Assembly (NCBI GenBank): GCA_037783415.1
Contig: JAZGTN010000097.1
Span: 4,464,001-4,528,000, forward strand
DNA from: Leptasterias polaris
Taxonomy: Eukaryota; Echinodermata; Asteroidea; Forcipulatida; Asteriidae
Direction of reading: 5' to 3'
DNA: 64,000 nucleotides
The notes beneath the pieces are model-generated. The model did no database searches. It saw only the letters and a list, made by a program, of their open reading frames with translations, and was not told where the DNA came from. This document shows, in pieces, positions 34,692 through 46,500 of this stretch. How positions within the stretch are numbered: the first letter of the stretch is position 1; each line of letters starts with the position of its first letter. Position numbers and translations under genes: made by a program.

Positions 34692-37262
34692 GCGGATAAT
34701 CTAAACCATTGTACAGAGAGCAAACAAAGAAGAAACTTATGTTTTAGGTTTACGGAGAGCTCTTCCTTAGTTTAGTTGCTTGTGTCTGTACATCTGCCAT
34801 AAATTTAATGTCTGTCAAAGCCTTATCATTCTTTCTTATTAAAGGAAATATGGTTGCTGGAATGTAGCTTGAAATACAATGTTCCATAACTGTTTATGAT
34901 ACTTACAATTTCAATTTTTTGTTTTGTAAAGGTTTGACACCTCCATGGAATAAAAAACAAAAACAGGGTACATATACAATGAAGAAAGTTGCCAGTAAAC
35001 AAACAAAAACAGGGTACATATACAATGAAGAAAGTTGCCAGTAAACAATCAAAAATGATAAAAAGAGATTTCAAAACACTGAGAAATGTTTTTTTTTACC
35101 CATGTTGAAATAAAAGGTCAGACAAAAGAAAAATGTGTTATTTCGTTAACAAAGTTAAATGCCCACCATAAAAATGTATAGAAAACACTTGTCATACCTA
35201 TTAAAAAAGTGAGTTGCAGATAAACCTTGTTTTTCCCACATGTTGTTTCCACCTGTATATTTAGTGCAAGTCTCGATAATGTAAACTTTGAGATACATTT
35301 TGTAGTTCCTAATTGTATGTTGGGTCATGTAGGAATGAATCATGTTTCAATTTACAGTATTTTTGACCGCGTAAGGGTGTGTTTCAACCAAATTTATGTG
35401 ATGCAAAACAAGTAAAACTATTTTGTAAAATTTGTTTTGGCATTGTTATTATTATTTTGCCGTTGATACAAGAAACAACATACAGGCAGTACAAATAAGA
35501 CACGGCTGTAATTGTGATGCAAGGAAAAGTCACCTTTGAAAGCAACCTCATGCGGTCGGAAATACTGTCAATAATTAACGGCAGTTTGCGGTTGAATGGC
35601 TTCTGACTGGCACCCCCCGAACAAAGATATTGACAAAATAGGGAGACCGCCAACATAGGGCTAGATAGCTCAGTTGGTAGAGTGCCGGCACGTTAAACAG
35701 GAGGTCGTTGGTTCAAATCCCGCTCTAGTCAATTTTTCTTTGTTCAACCCAAAATCATTTTAACATTTACCCAGTCAGTTTCCCTTGTGGTTTATTATTT
35801 AATAATAATTTAAAAAGAATATAAGGAACTCTTAAGAACCCTCCTAGCGATCGCATGACAATTTTAAAAAGTATTACACATTCTAAAACACAACTGTCAA
35901 AATTTAAGGCCTTAAGAAGCATTGAGTATAATTAAATTCTGTTATTTGAGGTCTTAACCGAATTACGCTGTGTGTGAAAAAATAACATAAAGTGTGAGTG
36001 GGCATAGCTGTTTCTCCCCTACTTCATTCATTTGATTTTTGGTCTTAAATTTGGTTAAGGGTAGCATTCAAAGGGTCTTAAATAGTTTAAAATTTGACTT
36101 TTTAAAGTGTGCAGATACCCTGGTTCATATTACAGAATGTTGTGAAATACATGCAATACTTTAAACTAAAATCCACTCTCAGCATCCCACTTTGAAATTC
36201 TTCAATTTTACTCCCTTTAGCTTCAAGTCAACTATTTCCTTAAATTCTGGTATTCTTTTCCCTCCTATTTATATTAAAGTGAAGGAAGCATTTTTTTGTC
36301 GTATGTGACCACATCATGTCTTTGTATTTTGTCATTTTGTAGGAATAATAAAGTGTCCTTGGGTATTATCCGATCCAGTGCTAAATCCGGTTCTTTTGAA
36401 AGGTTTTCTCTGGATCCCGGATTTGTTTGTCATTCAGAGGCATGATACAGGATTTGTTTTTACTATCAGGAAACAAAAATAAATAGCTTCAATTTGAAAG
36501 CTCACTGAATTCAAACTTAGTACCAGAAACAATCTTTCAGAGAAACATTTCTAACTGGATAAAAATTGATAAATAAATAAACAAATAAATCACTCTCCCT
36601 GTGTATGATTGCGGCAAAGAAGGAAAAGCCCGGCCATGAACGAGGGCAAAATTCCTAACAAAACATGAAGTTCGTTTTTATTGTTCTCTCTAAAAACGGA
36701 GCCAGCGAAATTTGAGTGAAAATTAAAGGAAGAGGATTGGAGGTAGGCTAGACTTGTTGACAAGTCGTTAATGATGGTCGCGGTGGGTCGAGCCGCGTGT
36801 GGTGCTGTAGCGTCATAATAAAGAATGCTCTCGCGAACGCGGGATATTGCGAGAAAGCCGTTCCGCTATCACCGCGACAGACATTTTTTTGTATGTAACT
36901 TGGTAGTAGAGGATTCTATTGGGTCTGACACATCTATGATGACAGTTTTTTTTTTTTACTTTTGTCCTGACCCGGACAATTTTAAGTGTATATAGGCCTA
37001 TGAACTTTTGTCCGAAGATCTAAAAAATAATAAATTAAATAAATAATAAACATAAGACAGTTTGCGGTGACACCCTGTTAGATGGATCTCTTTTGAGTGA
37101 TGGTGGTTCTGAGAAGAACCGGATGGCTCAACGTTTCGGATAGAGAAAGTCAGAATAATGTCCCTTTAGGGGCTTTATTAGTATAGGTGAGTTAAGTTAC
37201 GAGTGAAAAACATGACTGGTGGGTTAAGTAAGTAAGTAAGTAAGATAAGACTTATAAAGCGC
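34692..37262. other. Intergenic DNA after SLC30A6
   Basis: Contains a 46-bp tandem duplication (about 34957-35048), a SINE-A copy (35577-35800) and an AGTA tetranucleotide run near 37227-37244. No gene recognised. Confidence 0.5.
35577..35800 (+). mobile_element. tRNA-derived SINE-A copy
   Basis: Nearly identical to the body of the copy at 1085-1488 from CGGCAGTTTGCGGTTGAATG through the tRNA-like part and tail, implying a recent common source. Confidence 0.75.
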
Positions 37263-37504
37263 ATTATTTTTACAAAGATGCGCTGCCAAAGAATGCTCTC
37301 CTACAAAATGGTCAGTTTATGGGCGAGAAGAGAACAGATGCGTTTTTAATTAAGTCTGGAGTGATTTGATGTTGCGAATGTGATTTGGTAGAGAGTTCCA
37401 GCGTCGGTTTACTGAAGGAAACTTGTACTGGGGAGGGTTCTGAACAGTGTATCCACCACCACAAACGGAACTGTGTGGCATTTGACCTTATTAATATCGT
37501 ACGT
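37263..37504. repeat. 242-bp direct repeat, left copy, flanking the Ngaro-like element
   Basis: Identical by eye over its whole length to 39951-40192, starting ATTATTTTTACAAAGATGCG and ending ATATCGTACGT. The left flank continues only here and the right flank only beyond the other copy, as in a target duplication. Confidence 0.9.
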
Positions 37505-37507
37505 ATC

Positions 37508-38102
37508 GCAAAATGAAAGGCACTATTAATAATGACTAGTATAATATTTGTTTATGATTATAATGACAAGTAAATTTCCTCGACAGCCTAGTTACCCCCT
37601 ATCACTGATATTCCTGTCATTTTTTAGCCAAAAACTTTTATACCAAAAATTTGGCGGAGTAAAGGGGAGGTGGTGGGTCGAAATTTGCTGTTCTCCCAAC
37701 AAAAACTGTGACAAAAGTGACGCTTAACCTTTTTCCCTCCAAAAAGACCCCCATAGTAAAAGGCAATTCCATTGGTTAGAAGTTGAAATCTAAGCCTTTG
37801 ATTGGTCAATGCCTTTACCCAATCAAAAATCCAATTCTGACCTCAGCTGCTTGCTGATTGGTTATCAACCCTCACTGGTGGATCCCTTGGATTCATATAC
37901 CTATAAATAGCTTCAAAGGCTTCCCAACCAATCACATGACCTGGTAATGCTCACACAGTAAGCATTTATATGCTATACTAACCAATGCATTGGCTTAACT
38001 CACATAGACTGGCCACCAGTCTCCCCATCATTTGTGCACGACAACATGCACCAAAGCCTTTAGCTGAGTATAAAGCATTTGATCATTTAGTTGATAAAAT
38101 GA
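37508..38102 (-). mobile_element. Partial copy of Ngaro-like element (repeats X1 and Z1)
   Basis: X1 (37508-37637, 130 bp) repeats as 38847-38976; Z1 (37741-38107, 367 bp) repeats as 39589-39955. Between X1 and Z1 lies 103 bp that has a diverged counterpart in the element at 45162-46525. Confidence 0.8.
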
Positions 38103-38107
38103 ATTAT

Positions 38108-39950
38108 ACTCAGACAAAAGTTACTAACAGACACCATTTCTGAGATTCGGTCACAGCTTTAAGCTGGGTTTATTGCCTGTCGAAAAATTGTAACATAACA
38201 GAATTTGGCAAGGAGCCGGATGCCGAACACAGGGCAAACCGACTAAACAGACACACCACCACTTGCACGTGGACAAACAAAACTTCCATAAAACACAATT
38301 TTTTCACATTTAAAATGGACGCCTTCGCCCATCCAACCAACACAAATTGTGGCCACCCAAAGGACAAACCTTGTCCTTCCAATATGGATTTCATTTTCCA
38401 TATCCACATAAAACATATACTTGTTTACATAACACGATAGGTCACCTGACCGTATTATACAGAACATTACATGACCTCCACAGAAAACCACACACATAAC
38501 ACACCTTGCCTAAAATTACCAATTAACAATTCTAATATAATACCCTAAATTCCCCAAAGTGGAACGCCTGAGGGGATAAACAAGCCCCAACGGAACCGAA
38601 GGGCGCTTGACTTATTAATCTACATGTAAGTTGGTACAGATTGCACCCCTATTATCCTATACAAAGTTAACAATTAAAAATTTCCCCAAGTTGGAACGCA
38701 CGAGGGGATAAACTAGCCCCAACGAAACCGAAAGGCGCTATTTACTAATCAAATGACATTTGATGAATTACATACTGTATTGTACCCATGGCATAATTCT
38801 AATTCCCCAAGTTGGAACGCACGAGGGGACATGTAAAATAGCCCTTGCAAAATGAAAGGCACTATTAATAATGACTAGTATAATATTTGTTTATGATTAT
38901 AATGACAAGTAAATTTCCTCGACAGCCTAGTTACCCCCTATCACTGATATTCCTGTCATTTTTTAGCCAAAAACTTCCAAACGCGCAAAGCGCGCCCCAA
39001 TAAAAAAGACAGGTCAACAACAATGAAAAATCCTAAAATCCCTTAATGCACTCAGTCAAATTCTGACAGAATGCCCTATTGCCTGCCATAGACAAATGCA
39101 CCCCATCAAACCTATAAAGAGACAAGTCAGTCCATGAAAACTGGGGATGATGGAGTACCTCACACCCTATCTTACTAGCATGTGCCCGAGCAGCCCTATT
39201 TATGGCCTTACGCTGCCGTTCCATACACTTCTGAGACCGGGCCCCAAAATAAAAAACCCGAGGAAGAATATCAGACCAAATCACCTTGGCATAAGGAAAT
39301 TGTGTTTGCACTTCCTCCATAAAATAAAAAATGCTCTGCCGAATGGAAAAAACATCATGAGTAACCAAATCATTGGTCCCCAAGTGAATAATAATAACAG
39401 ATGGTGAGGGGGAATTAGCCGGCACTGATGTCAAGAGCGACCAAATATCAGCCAATTGGGCCCCACTCCTACCTAACCAGATCACTGTTGCTGTAACAGG
39501 CAAATGCTGTTTTGCCCAACGAATAATGGAATCCCCCACTACCCAGACCGGACCTGCATGGGGAATACAAGGAAACACTAATCAGAATAAAAAGACCCCC
39601 ATAGTAAAAGGCAATTCCATTGGTTAGAAGTTGAAATCTAAGCCTTTGATTGGTCAATGCCTTTACCCAATCAAAAATCCAATTCTGACCTCAGCTGCTT
39701 GCTGATTGGTTATCAACCCTCACTGGTGGATCCCTTGGATTCATATACCTATAAATAGCTTCAAAGGCTTCCCAACCAATCACATGACCTGGTAATGCTC
39801 ACACAGTAAGCATTTATATGCTATACTAACCAATGCATTGGCTTAACTCACATAGACTGGCCACCAGTCTCCCCATCATTTGTGCACGACAACATGCACC
39901 AAAGCCTTTAGCTGAGTATAAAGCATTTGATCATTTAGTTGATAAAATGA
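38108..39950 (-). mobile_element. Ngaro-like tyrosine-recombinase retrotransposon derivative, flanked by ATTAT
   Basis: ATTAT stands at 38103-38107 and 39951-39955. Read on the minus strand the order is Z repeat, SGNH hydrolase ORF, X repeat, module region W, then a second Z and a second X to the left. That is the A1-ORF-B1-A2-B2 split direct-repeat plan known for Ngaro elements, some of which encode an SGNH hydrolase. No gag, reverse transcriptase, RNase H or recombinase frame is present, so this is a non-autonomous or deleted copy. W (38108-38846) holds three modules starting CCCCAA(A/G)(G/T)TGGAACG near 38554, 38684 and 38804. Confidence 0.6.
39033..39578 (-). CDS. Transposon-borne SGNH/GDSL hydrolase domain
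   Basis: 181-aa intact open frame. It contains the four landmark blocks of SGNH hydrolases: VVGDSIIRW near residues 13-21 (nucleophile Ser in GDS), a Gly block (WLGRSGAQ), IIIHLGTNDL (Gly-Thr-Asn-Asp) and DGVHLSMAGN near the C-terminus (catalytic Asp and His). All catalytic residues are present. Such domains act as esterases or lipases, and occur in several retrotransposon lineages, where their role is unknown. It starts about ten bases from the Z repeat boundary and ends before the X repeat. The start Met may be internal to what was once a longer protein. No RT or integrase neighbour remains. Confidence 0.8.
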   Translation of the reverse strand: MFPCIPHAGPVWVVGDSIIRWAKQHLPVTATVIWLGRSGAQLADIWSLLTSVPANSPSPSVIIIHLGTNDLVTHDVFSIRQSIFYFMEEVQTQFPYAKVIWSDILPRVFYFGARSQKCMERQRKAINRAARAHASKIGCEVLHHPQFSWTDLSLYRFDGVHLSMAGNRAFCQNLTECIKGF

Positions 39951-40192
39951 ATTATTTTTACAAAGATGCGCTGCCAAAGAATGCTCTCCTACAAAATGGT
40001 CAGTTTATGGGCGAGAAGAGAACAGATGCGTTTTTAATTAAGTCTGGAGTGATTTGATGTTGCGAATGTGATTTGGTAGAGAGTTCCAGCGTCGGTTTAC
40101 TGAAGGAAACTTGTACTGGGGAGGGTTCTGAACAGTGTATCCACCACCACAAACGGAACTGTGTGGCATTTGACCTTATTAATATCGTACGT
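39951..40192. repeat. 242-bp direct repeat, right copy
   Basis: Partner of 37263-37504. It begins with the ATTAT that also ends the Z repeat. Confidence 0.9.
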
Positions 40193-40385
40193 GTTGGTGT
40201 GGAAGTTGGTTCCGGTGTCAAGGCCGCGTGCACTGCAAATTATATGCTCTTCGAAACGTGACCCTGCTCTATGGCATGAATCGTAGCTGTTTTGTTATCA
40301 TATTATCATAACTAGGCTTTTCATTGGTTTACTTTTGATATTTTGAGTTGAATCAGCGGCATAGCCAGACTTTTTCAGTTAGAGG

Positions 40386-41020
40386 GGGGGGGGGGGGGGG
40401 GGGGGGTTGAAATGGCTGTCCAGAGGGGAGAGGCTTTTCGCGGGAGCACGTTTCCTATCGTACAATACAATCGTATCGTGTCGGTTTTTGTGATGGTTGA
40501 ATATGCTACTCTTGCACTATTCGAATATTTCAGCTTACCAATCATTTTATAAAGGCTAAACTTGTAGTATGTAAAACAATTACGGTGTAGGCCTATTTGG
40601 GTGAATTGTTGCAGAATACAGAATGACTTTTGGCTTTTTCCATTTCACTCGGCTTCGCCTCGAGTACAATTAGTCCAGATCTCAAATGAATAATATTTTT
40701 CCCCCACTTTTTAAATTTATTTTCTTAGCCTTTAGGCCCTATATAGTTCTCTTTTTCGTCTATAGGCCCCCTATGTGTGTTTAAAAGAAAATTAAGGTAG
40801 GCCCCCCTACCTACGATACTTAATATTGAAACAATTATACATGTAAGTTCACACTGATTCGGCTCACCCTTGGTAAATAAAGGAATATATGAAGTTAATA
40901 TTATACAAGTACAACTTAGGATGTACCTCGATGGATTGGGGACGGGGGGGGGGGGGGGGGGGCCTGCAGGAGCCCTTAATTTTGTTTTGGCGTGCCCCCC
41001 CCCCCCCCCCCCCCCCCCGG
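40386..41020. repeat. Poly-G and poly-C tracts
   Basis: A run of about 21 G near 40386; a run of about 18 G near 40944 and a run of about 21 C near 40996 facing each other 36 bp apart. Nothing else recognised. Confidence 0.8.
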
Positions 41021-41215
41021 CGAGGCTAGGCATGTGTGTGTTTGTGCATGGAGCTATAGATAGCTGCATGGTTAGTTGTAATTGCGTTGTGCAGATATTA
41101 TTATACTATTAGTATTATTTTGATCTTTTCCGCTTAGACAGATGCCTTATTCATGGTTGCTTTATCAAGGCCGGCTGCAGGGGTAACTGTCTATAATTCC
41201 TCCATGGTCTAATTT

Positions 41216-41600
41216 AAAGGCACTGAACACGTTTGGTAATTGTCAAAGACCAGTATTTTCACTTGGTGTATCCCAACATATAAAATAACAAGCCTGTGAA
41301 AATTTTGACTCAATTGGTCTTTGAAGTTGCAAGAAAATGATGAGAATTAAAACACCCTTGTTTTACAAATTAGTGTCAGTGCTTTCAGATAGGAATAATT
41401 AAAGGCTTCTGGCCAGAAGTCTTTTATTATTTTAGTGAGAAATTACCCCTTTCTCAAAAACTACGTTAGTTTAGTGAGTCGTTTCTCACAATGTTTTATA
41501 CTATCACTCAACAGCTCTACGTTGCTCGTTACCAAGTAAGTTTTTATGCTAAAATATATATTTTGAGTAATTACCAAACGTGACCCAGTACAGTGCCTTT
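41216..41600. mobile_element. MITE, family M1, intact ends
   Basis: Left AAAGGCACTGAACACGTTTG and right CAAACGTGACCCAGTACAGTGCCTTT are inverted repeats with a short indel, followed by shared AATTAC/GTAATT. It is the cleanest M1 copy here. Confidence 0.8.
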
Positions 41601-42300
41601 AAATAAATAAAAAACAACGGTGACAAAGATGCAAATAACGTACAGTCAATGTGATCGAAAGCATACATCATGCCTACTAATCCGTCGTATGTGATGCTTG
41701 ATAGCATGTGTAGATTTATTATCAGTCAGTGCATAGAGAGAAAGGATCAGTGATCTCCGTCACGGTCGTGCAATCATAGAGAAAAGGGACCACGGACTCA
41801 AATACAGTCGGCATCAGCTAGCTGGTGGTATCATATTATTATGAGCAGCAGACGATTGTTTGTACACAATGCAACGCACGCAGCAGAGAGACTCGACTCC
41901 TCACTGTGTAGTTAGTTTTGCAGGAGACGAACCACATCCATGCAGGGGGAGCCACTCAATAAATCTAACGTGCTGCATGCTCCAGGACTAGGAAGAGGTT
42001 GCTTACTTACTTTTAAATAGAATTTCAGTGAAAATGTAAGTGGAGAATTTATTCGTTATGGTTAATTGTTTGATATAATGTTATGAAGTTTCTTTTGCCA
42101 TTTCAATATTGATGTAATTATGGAGGAAATTTGTATCTATTGACCTTTAAGTTTAAAAAGTATATTCAATCAGACGTTTCACAGCACAATCATGCCCAAA
42201 AGCCAAAGGAAAAAGAATGACGTTAGAGAGTAGCACTGTCAAGATGATGGAATAGAACTGAAAACTATGTTTGTTAAACACTTTGTAATAAATCAAAGTA

Positions 42301-43552
42301 TCCTCCCCTGTCCGGTTTTCGATGTAGTATGCCTTTTTCTTTGAATTGAAAAAAAATAAAAATATTCCAAAATCAACTGATGCCCTAATTACCTTCCTTT
42401 GTTTATAAGAAGTATGCAAACATATATTAAAACGTGATGGACATTGAAACTTTCACACCACGCACCGATCTTCGATGACTTCAATAGCGTCCCATTTGTT
42501 TTGAGTTTGACCTGTTTTCGATGCAAACAAGAAAGTATGGTGTCCGGGTGAAGCCATACGTTGAAGAAACATCTGCAGTGACTACAAGTGTTCTGTGAGA
42601 CTTAGTGTATGACTCTATAGCCAGCAGTTTTCTTCATTTTATTCAACATATTTTTTATTTAGTTTTAAAAATAACCATGGTATTTTTCAAAAACTTTAAA
42701 AAAAATATATATAAAACAAAAATGTAAATAATTCTTGGCTTTGAAATCTTATTTTTATTTAGTTTTGTGTCTTTTTATGTTTATTAACATTTATAATAAA
42801 GCATATAAATAAACAGTGATAATCGAATCACAAAGCTGATGTTTAAATTTTAATATTAATAACAAAAATGATAGAGTGTTACAAAAAAATATTATCCAGA
42901 CTGTTAGAAAATGATATAAGGCACGTGGCTTCTTTAAGCCTCTGTATTTTTAAAATATTCCATAATCAACTGATGCCCTAATTACCTTCCTTTGTTTATA
43001 AGAAATATGCAAACATATATTAAAATGTGATGGACATTGAAACTTTCACACCACGCACCGATCTTCGATGACTTCAATAGCGTCCCATTTGTTTTGAGTT
43101 TGACCTGTTTTCGATGCAAACAAGAAAGTATGGTGTCCGGGTGAAGCCATACGTGGAAGGAACATCTCAGTGACTACAAGTGTTCTGTGAGACTTAGTGT
43201 ATGACTCTATAGCCAGCAGTTTTCTTCATTTTATTCAACATATTTTTTATTTAGTTTTAAAAATAACCATGGTATTTTTCAAAAACTTTAAAAAAAATAT
43301 ATATAAAACAAAAATGTAAATAATTCTTGGCTTTGAAATCTTATTTTTATTTAGTTTTGTGTCTTTTTATGTTTCTTAACATTTATAATAAAGCATATAA
43401 ATAAACAGTGATAATCGAATCACAAAGCTGATGTTTAAATTTTAATATTAATAACAAAAATGATAGAGTGTTACAAAAAAAAATTATCCAGACTGTTAGA
43501 AAATGATATAAGGCACGTGGCTTCTTAAGCCTCTGTATTTTTTCCCCCAGAA
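42301..43552. repeat. Left arm of long inverted repeat, itself tandemly duplicated
   Basis: Starts TCCTCCCCTGTCCGGTTTTC. A 592-bp unit occurs twice (about 42357-42948 and 42949-43540). It matches in inverse orientation 47297-47967. Content is AT-rich and non-coding. Confidence 0.9.
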
Positions 43553-43559
43553 TGCTCAA

Positions 43560-46500
43560 GGCATAAAAGAATACAATTTGTACTTATTATAATTTATACA
43601 TTTATTTTTTTGAATATAAAGATCAGAATAATAACATTTGAATAACACCACCTAGAGATGCAGGGGACCCACAAAAAGCAAGCTTGTCGAGTGCGAGTCC
43701 CCTGGACATAAACAACAAAGAAGATACAGTATGAAAGCTATGAAAGCTAAACAAAACACGTACGTACACAAAAAATAATGTAACATAATAGTTAAATTAG
43801 AGGTGAATTTTTTATGAAAATGAATATGATAATAAGCTACACAAAAGTCACAATATGACAACCAATAACAAACTGGTGGATTTTACAGGGAAATGAATAA
43901 ATTTATAAAATAAAATAAAAGGTTCCAAAACAAGTAAAAGTACTCACAAAAAGGAGCATGCAAGAAAGCCACACCAACAAGATATAAAATAACACAAAAT
44001 AACACAAAACCATGATCTATGAAGATAAACGGGTATTACGAAGGATTTAGAAGGAATTTTGCAGAACAGTATTGACAAGAAAAGACATAGCGATGAAATT
44101 CTGAGTCATGAATTCGAGTACTTGTTAAGAAGAATCTGTTTAAATTTGGTTTTGAAAGTAGAAATAGATAACGATTTTTTTATTGTATTGTCTAGAGAGT
44201 TCCACAATTTTGGCCCTTCAAATTTAACACTTTTTTTGGCTAGAGCTGTCCGTACAAATGGTAAATGAAATTCGGAGGCCTGTCGAGTTAAATATCTATG
44301 AAAGTCCCTATTTATGTTAAACATGGACGAAATGCAGTTCGGTAGATCATTTTTGGTTAATTGAAACATGAAGATAGCGAGTTGGAAATGGTATATGTCG
44401 TTTACCTTGAGTGTGTTATCTAGTAGAAAAAGCGGGTCGGAGTGAGCTAAATAGCTGGTATGATTTGTAATTCTTAGGGCCCTTTTTTGGAGTAAAACTA
44501 GTCGATTCATTGATCTTTGAATACAGTTTCCCCAAGCTAAGATTCCGTAATTAATATATGACAATATTAAAGTATTGTACAGGGATAAAAGGATATATTT
44601 AGGTATATAAAACTTGAGCCTGTTGATAATACCAATGTTTCTAGAAAGAGTTTTACATAGTCGATGTGGTTGTTCCAAGTTAATTTATTATCAATATATA
44701 AACCAAGAAATTTAGTGCAATCTGTTTCAGTAATCTTGTTGTTATCGATGAAAACATCCCTTGGTAATGAACGTAAAGAATTACTAAACAACATACACTT
44801 AGTCTTTTTGACATTTAAAGAAAGTTTGTTTGCTTTTATCCAGTCTGATATCAGAACAAGGTCAGTATTAACAACGTCAATCAAATCATTAATATTTTTG
44901 TTACTATAGAATAAATTTGAATCATCGGCGAATAAGATACACGACAAATGTTTTGAGGCATTAACTAGGTCATTTATATAAACAAGAAATAGTAGTGGTC
45001 CAAGAATAGATCCTTGAGGAACCCCACATGTCAAGGAACGTATATTAGGAGTGTCATTAACTAATACATATTGCTTTCTGTTAGAGAGATAACTTTGAAA
45101 CCAAGCAATTGAGGGACTCCTCTGATGCCGTAGTAATTAAGCTTATATAACAATACATTATACTCAGACAATAACAAAATGCAATAAGCTTAGCCAATAT
45201 GTGATTTTCCGCCACAGCTTGACACTGCAATTTATTTAAGTGCTATTCATACCTGCAATTAAATGCCAAAATTAATAACACTATTTAAAACAACAATTTG
45301 TAAAATGGCAAGGAGCCGGATACCAGACATAGGGCAAAACCGGCTGACAGACAAACAAAACATACATGTAACAATGGACAACCATAAACACAGTGGCCAC
45401 ACCAAGGACTACCACGCCCTTACCAAAGTGGCCACACCAACAACAAAAGTGACCACACCAAGGACTATACCAAGCCCTTTTACCAAAGTGGCCACAAAAA
45501 GGATTACCACGCCCTCACCAAAGTGACCACACCAAGGACAATCAAGCCCTTTTACCAAAGTGGCCACACCAAGGGGGGTACCACATCCTTACCAACATAA
45601 AACACAGCTGAGCTAGGACAACCACGCTCAGGTGTATCCACACATGAACATTGTGGGGGTCTAGTGACCCCAATACAGTTCAAAAACATGTCACGCACCT
45701 TGCCTGAACCATTCACCTATGCACACTGTGCATCTATCAATGAAGTATTTAAAAAGTCCTACATAAAAATGCTATTCCCCAAGTTGGAAAACGAGGGGGA
45801 AGAATGGCCCCGGCGGAACCGCCGGGCACCCTAAATCTAACTTTACCATTAATTATAAGTGATAAAAAGAGAGAAGTGTATCCCAGTCCTAGTAACACAT
45901 CATAAATTCCCCAAGTTGGAAAACGAGGGGGACAGGTAAGATAGCCCGACCGAAACACGGATGGCACTATCGTAAGAAAAATTACATAACCTTGGCCATT
46001 ACAACTAGAAATTACGTGATACAATTTTTTCTACAAATGAAATTATAATACATTTACTATTTTCTGTCATTTTCTGCGAAAAACTGCCCTTTCAAAGGTG
46101 GAGCAATAGGGGAGGAGGCGGGTTATAAAGTTTGGCTTCAATCACAAGCTGTGACAAAGTGACGCTAAGCAAGACAAATTTCCCTCCAAAAAGGTTAACA
46201 AGCGACTTGCCAATATTATGCTCTCATTGGCTGACCTTTCTAACTTAAGGACCAATCAAATCGTTTTCGCCGCTACGGCTATGCTGATTGGTTGTTGGCC
46301 CGAACATCTGGACCCCCTAAACCAGTATAAATAGCTTCACACATCACAATTGCCAGAATGGGCCAGCACGTCCAACCGTTAACACACCACAGTACATGCA
46401 CATTAGCCTGATCCATCACGTATGCACGGCAACAGCCGATCCAATCCAAGCATGAACGCACAGACCAGGAAATGTGATATGGTATGCTGAGTATAAAGCA

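Noticed and set aside
40870..41112. Glycine/proline-rich ORFs
   Set aside because: Produced by the facing poly-G and poly-C runs.
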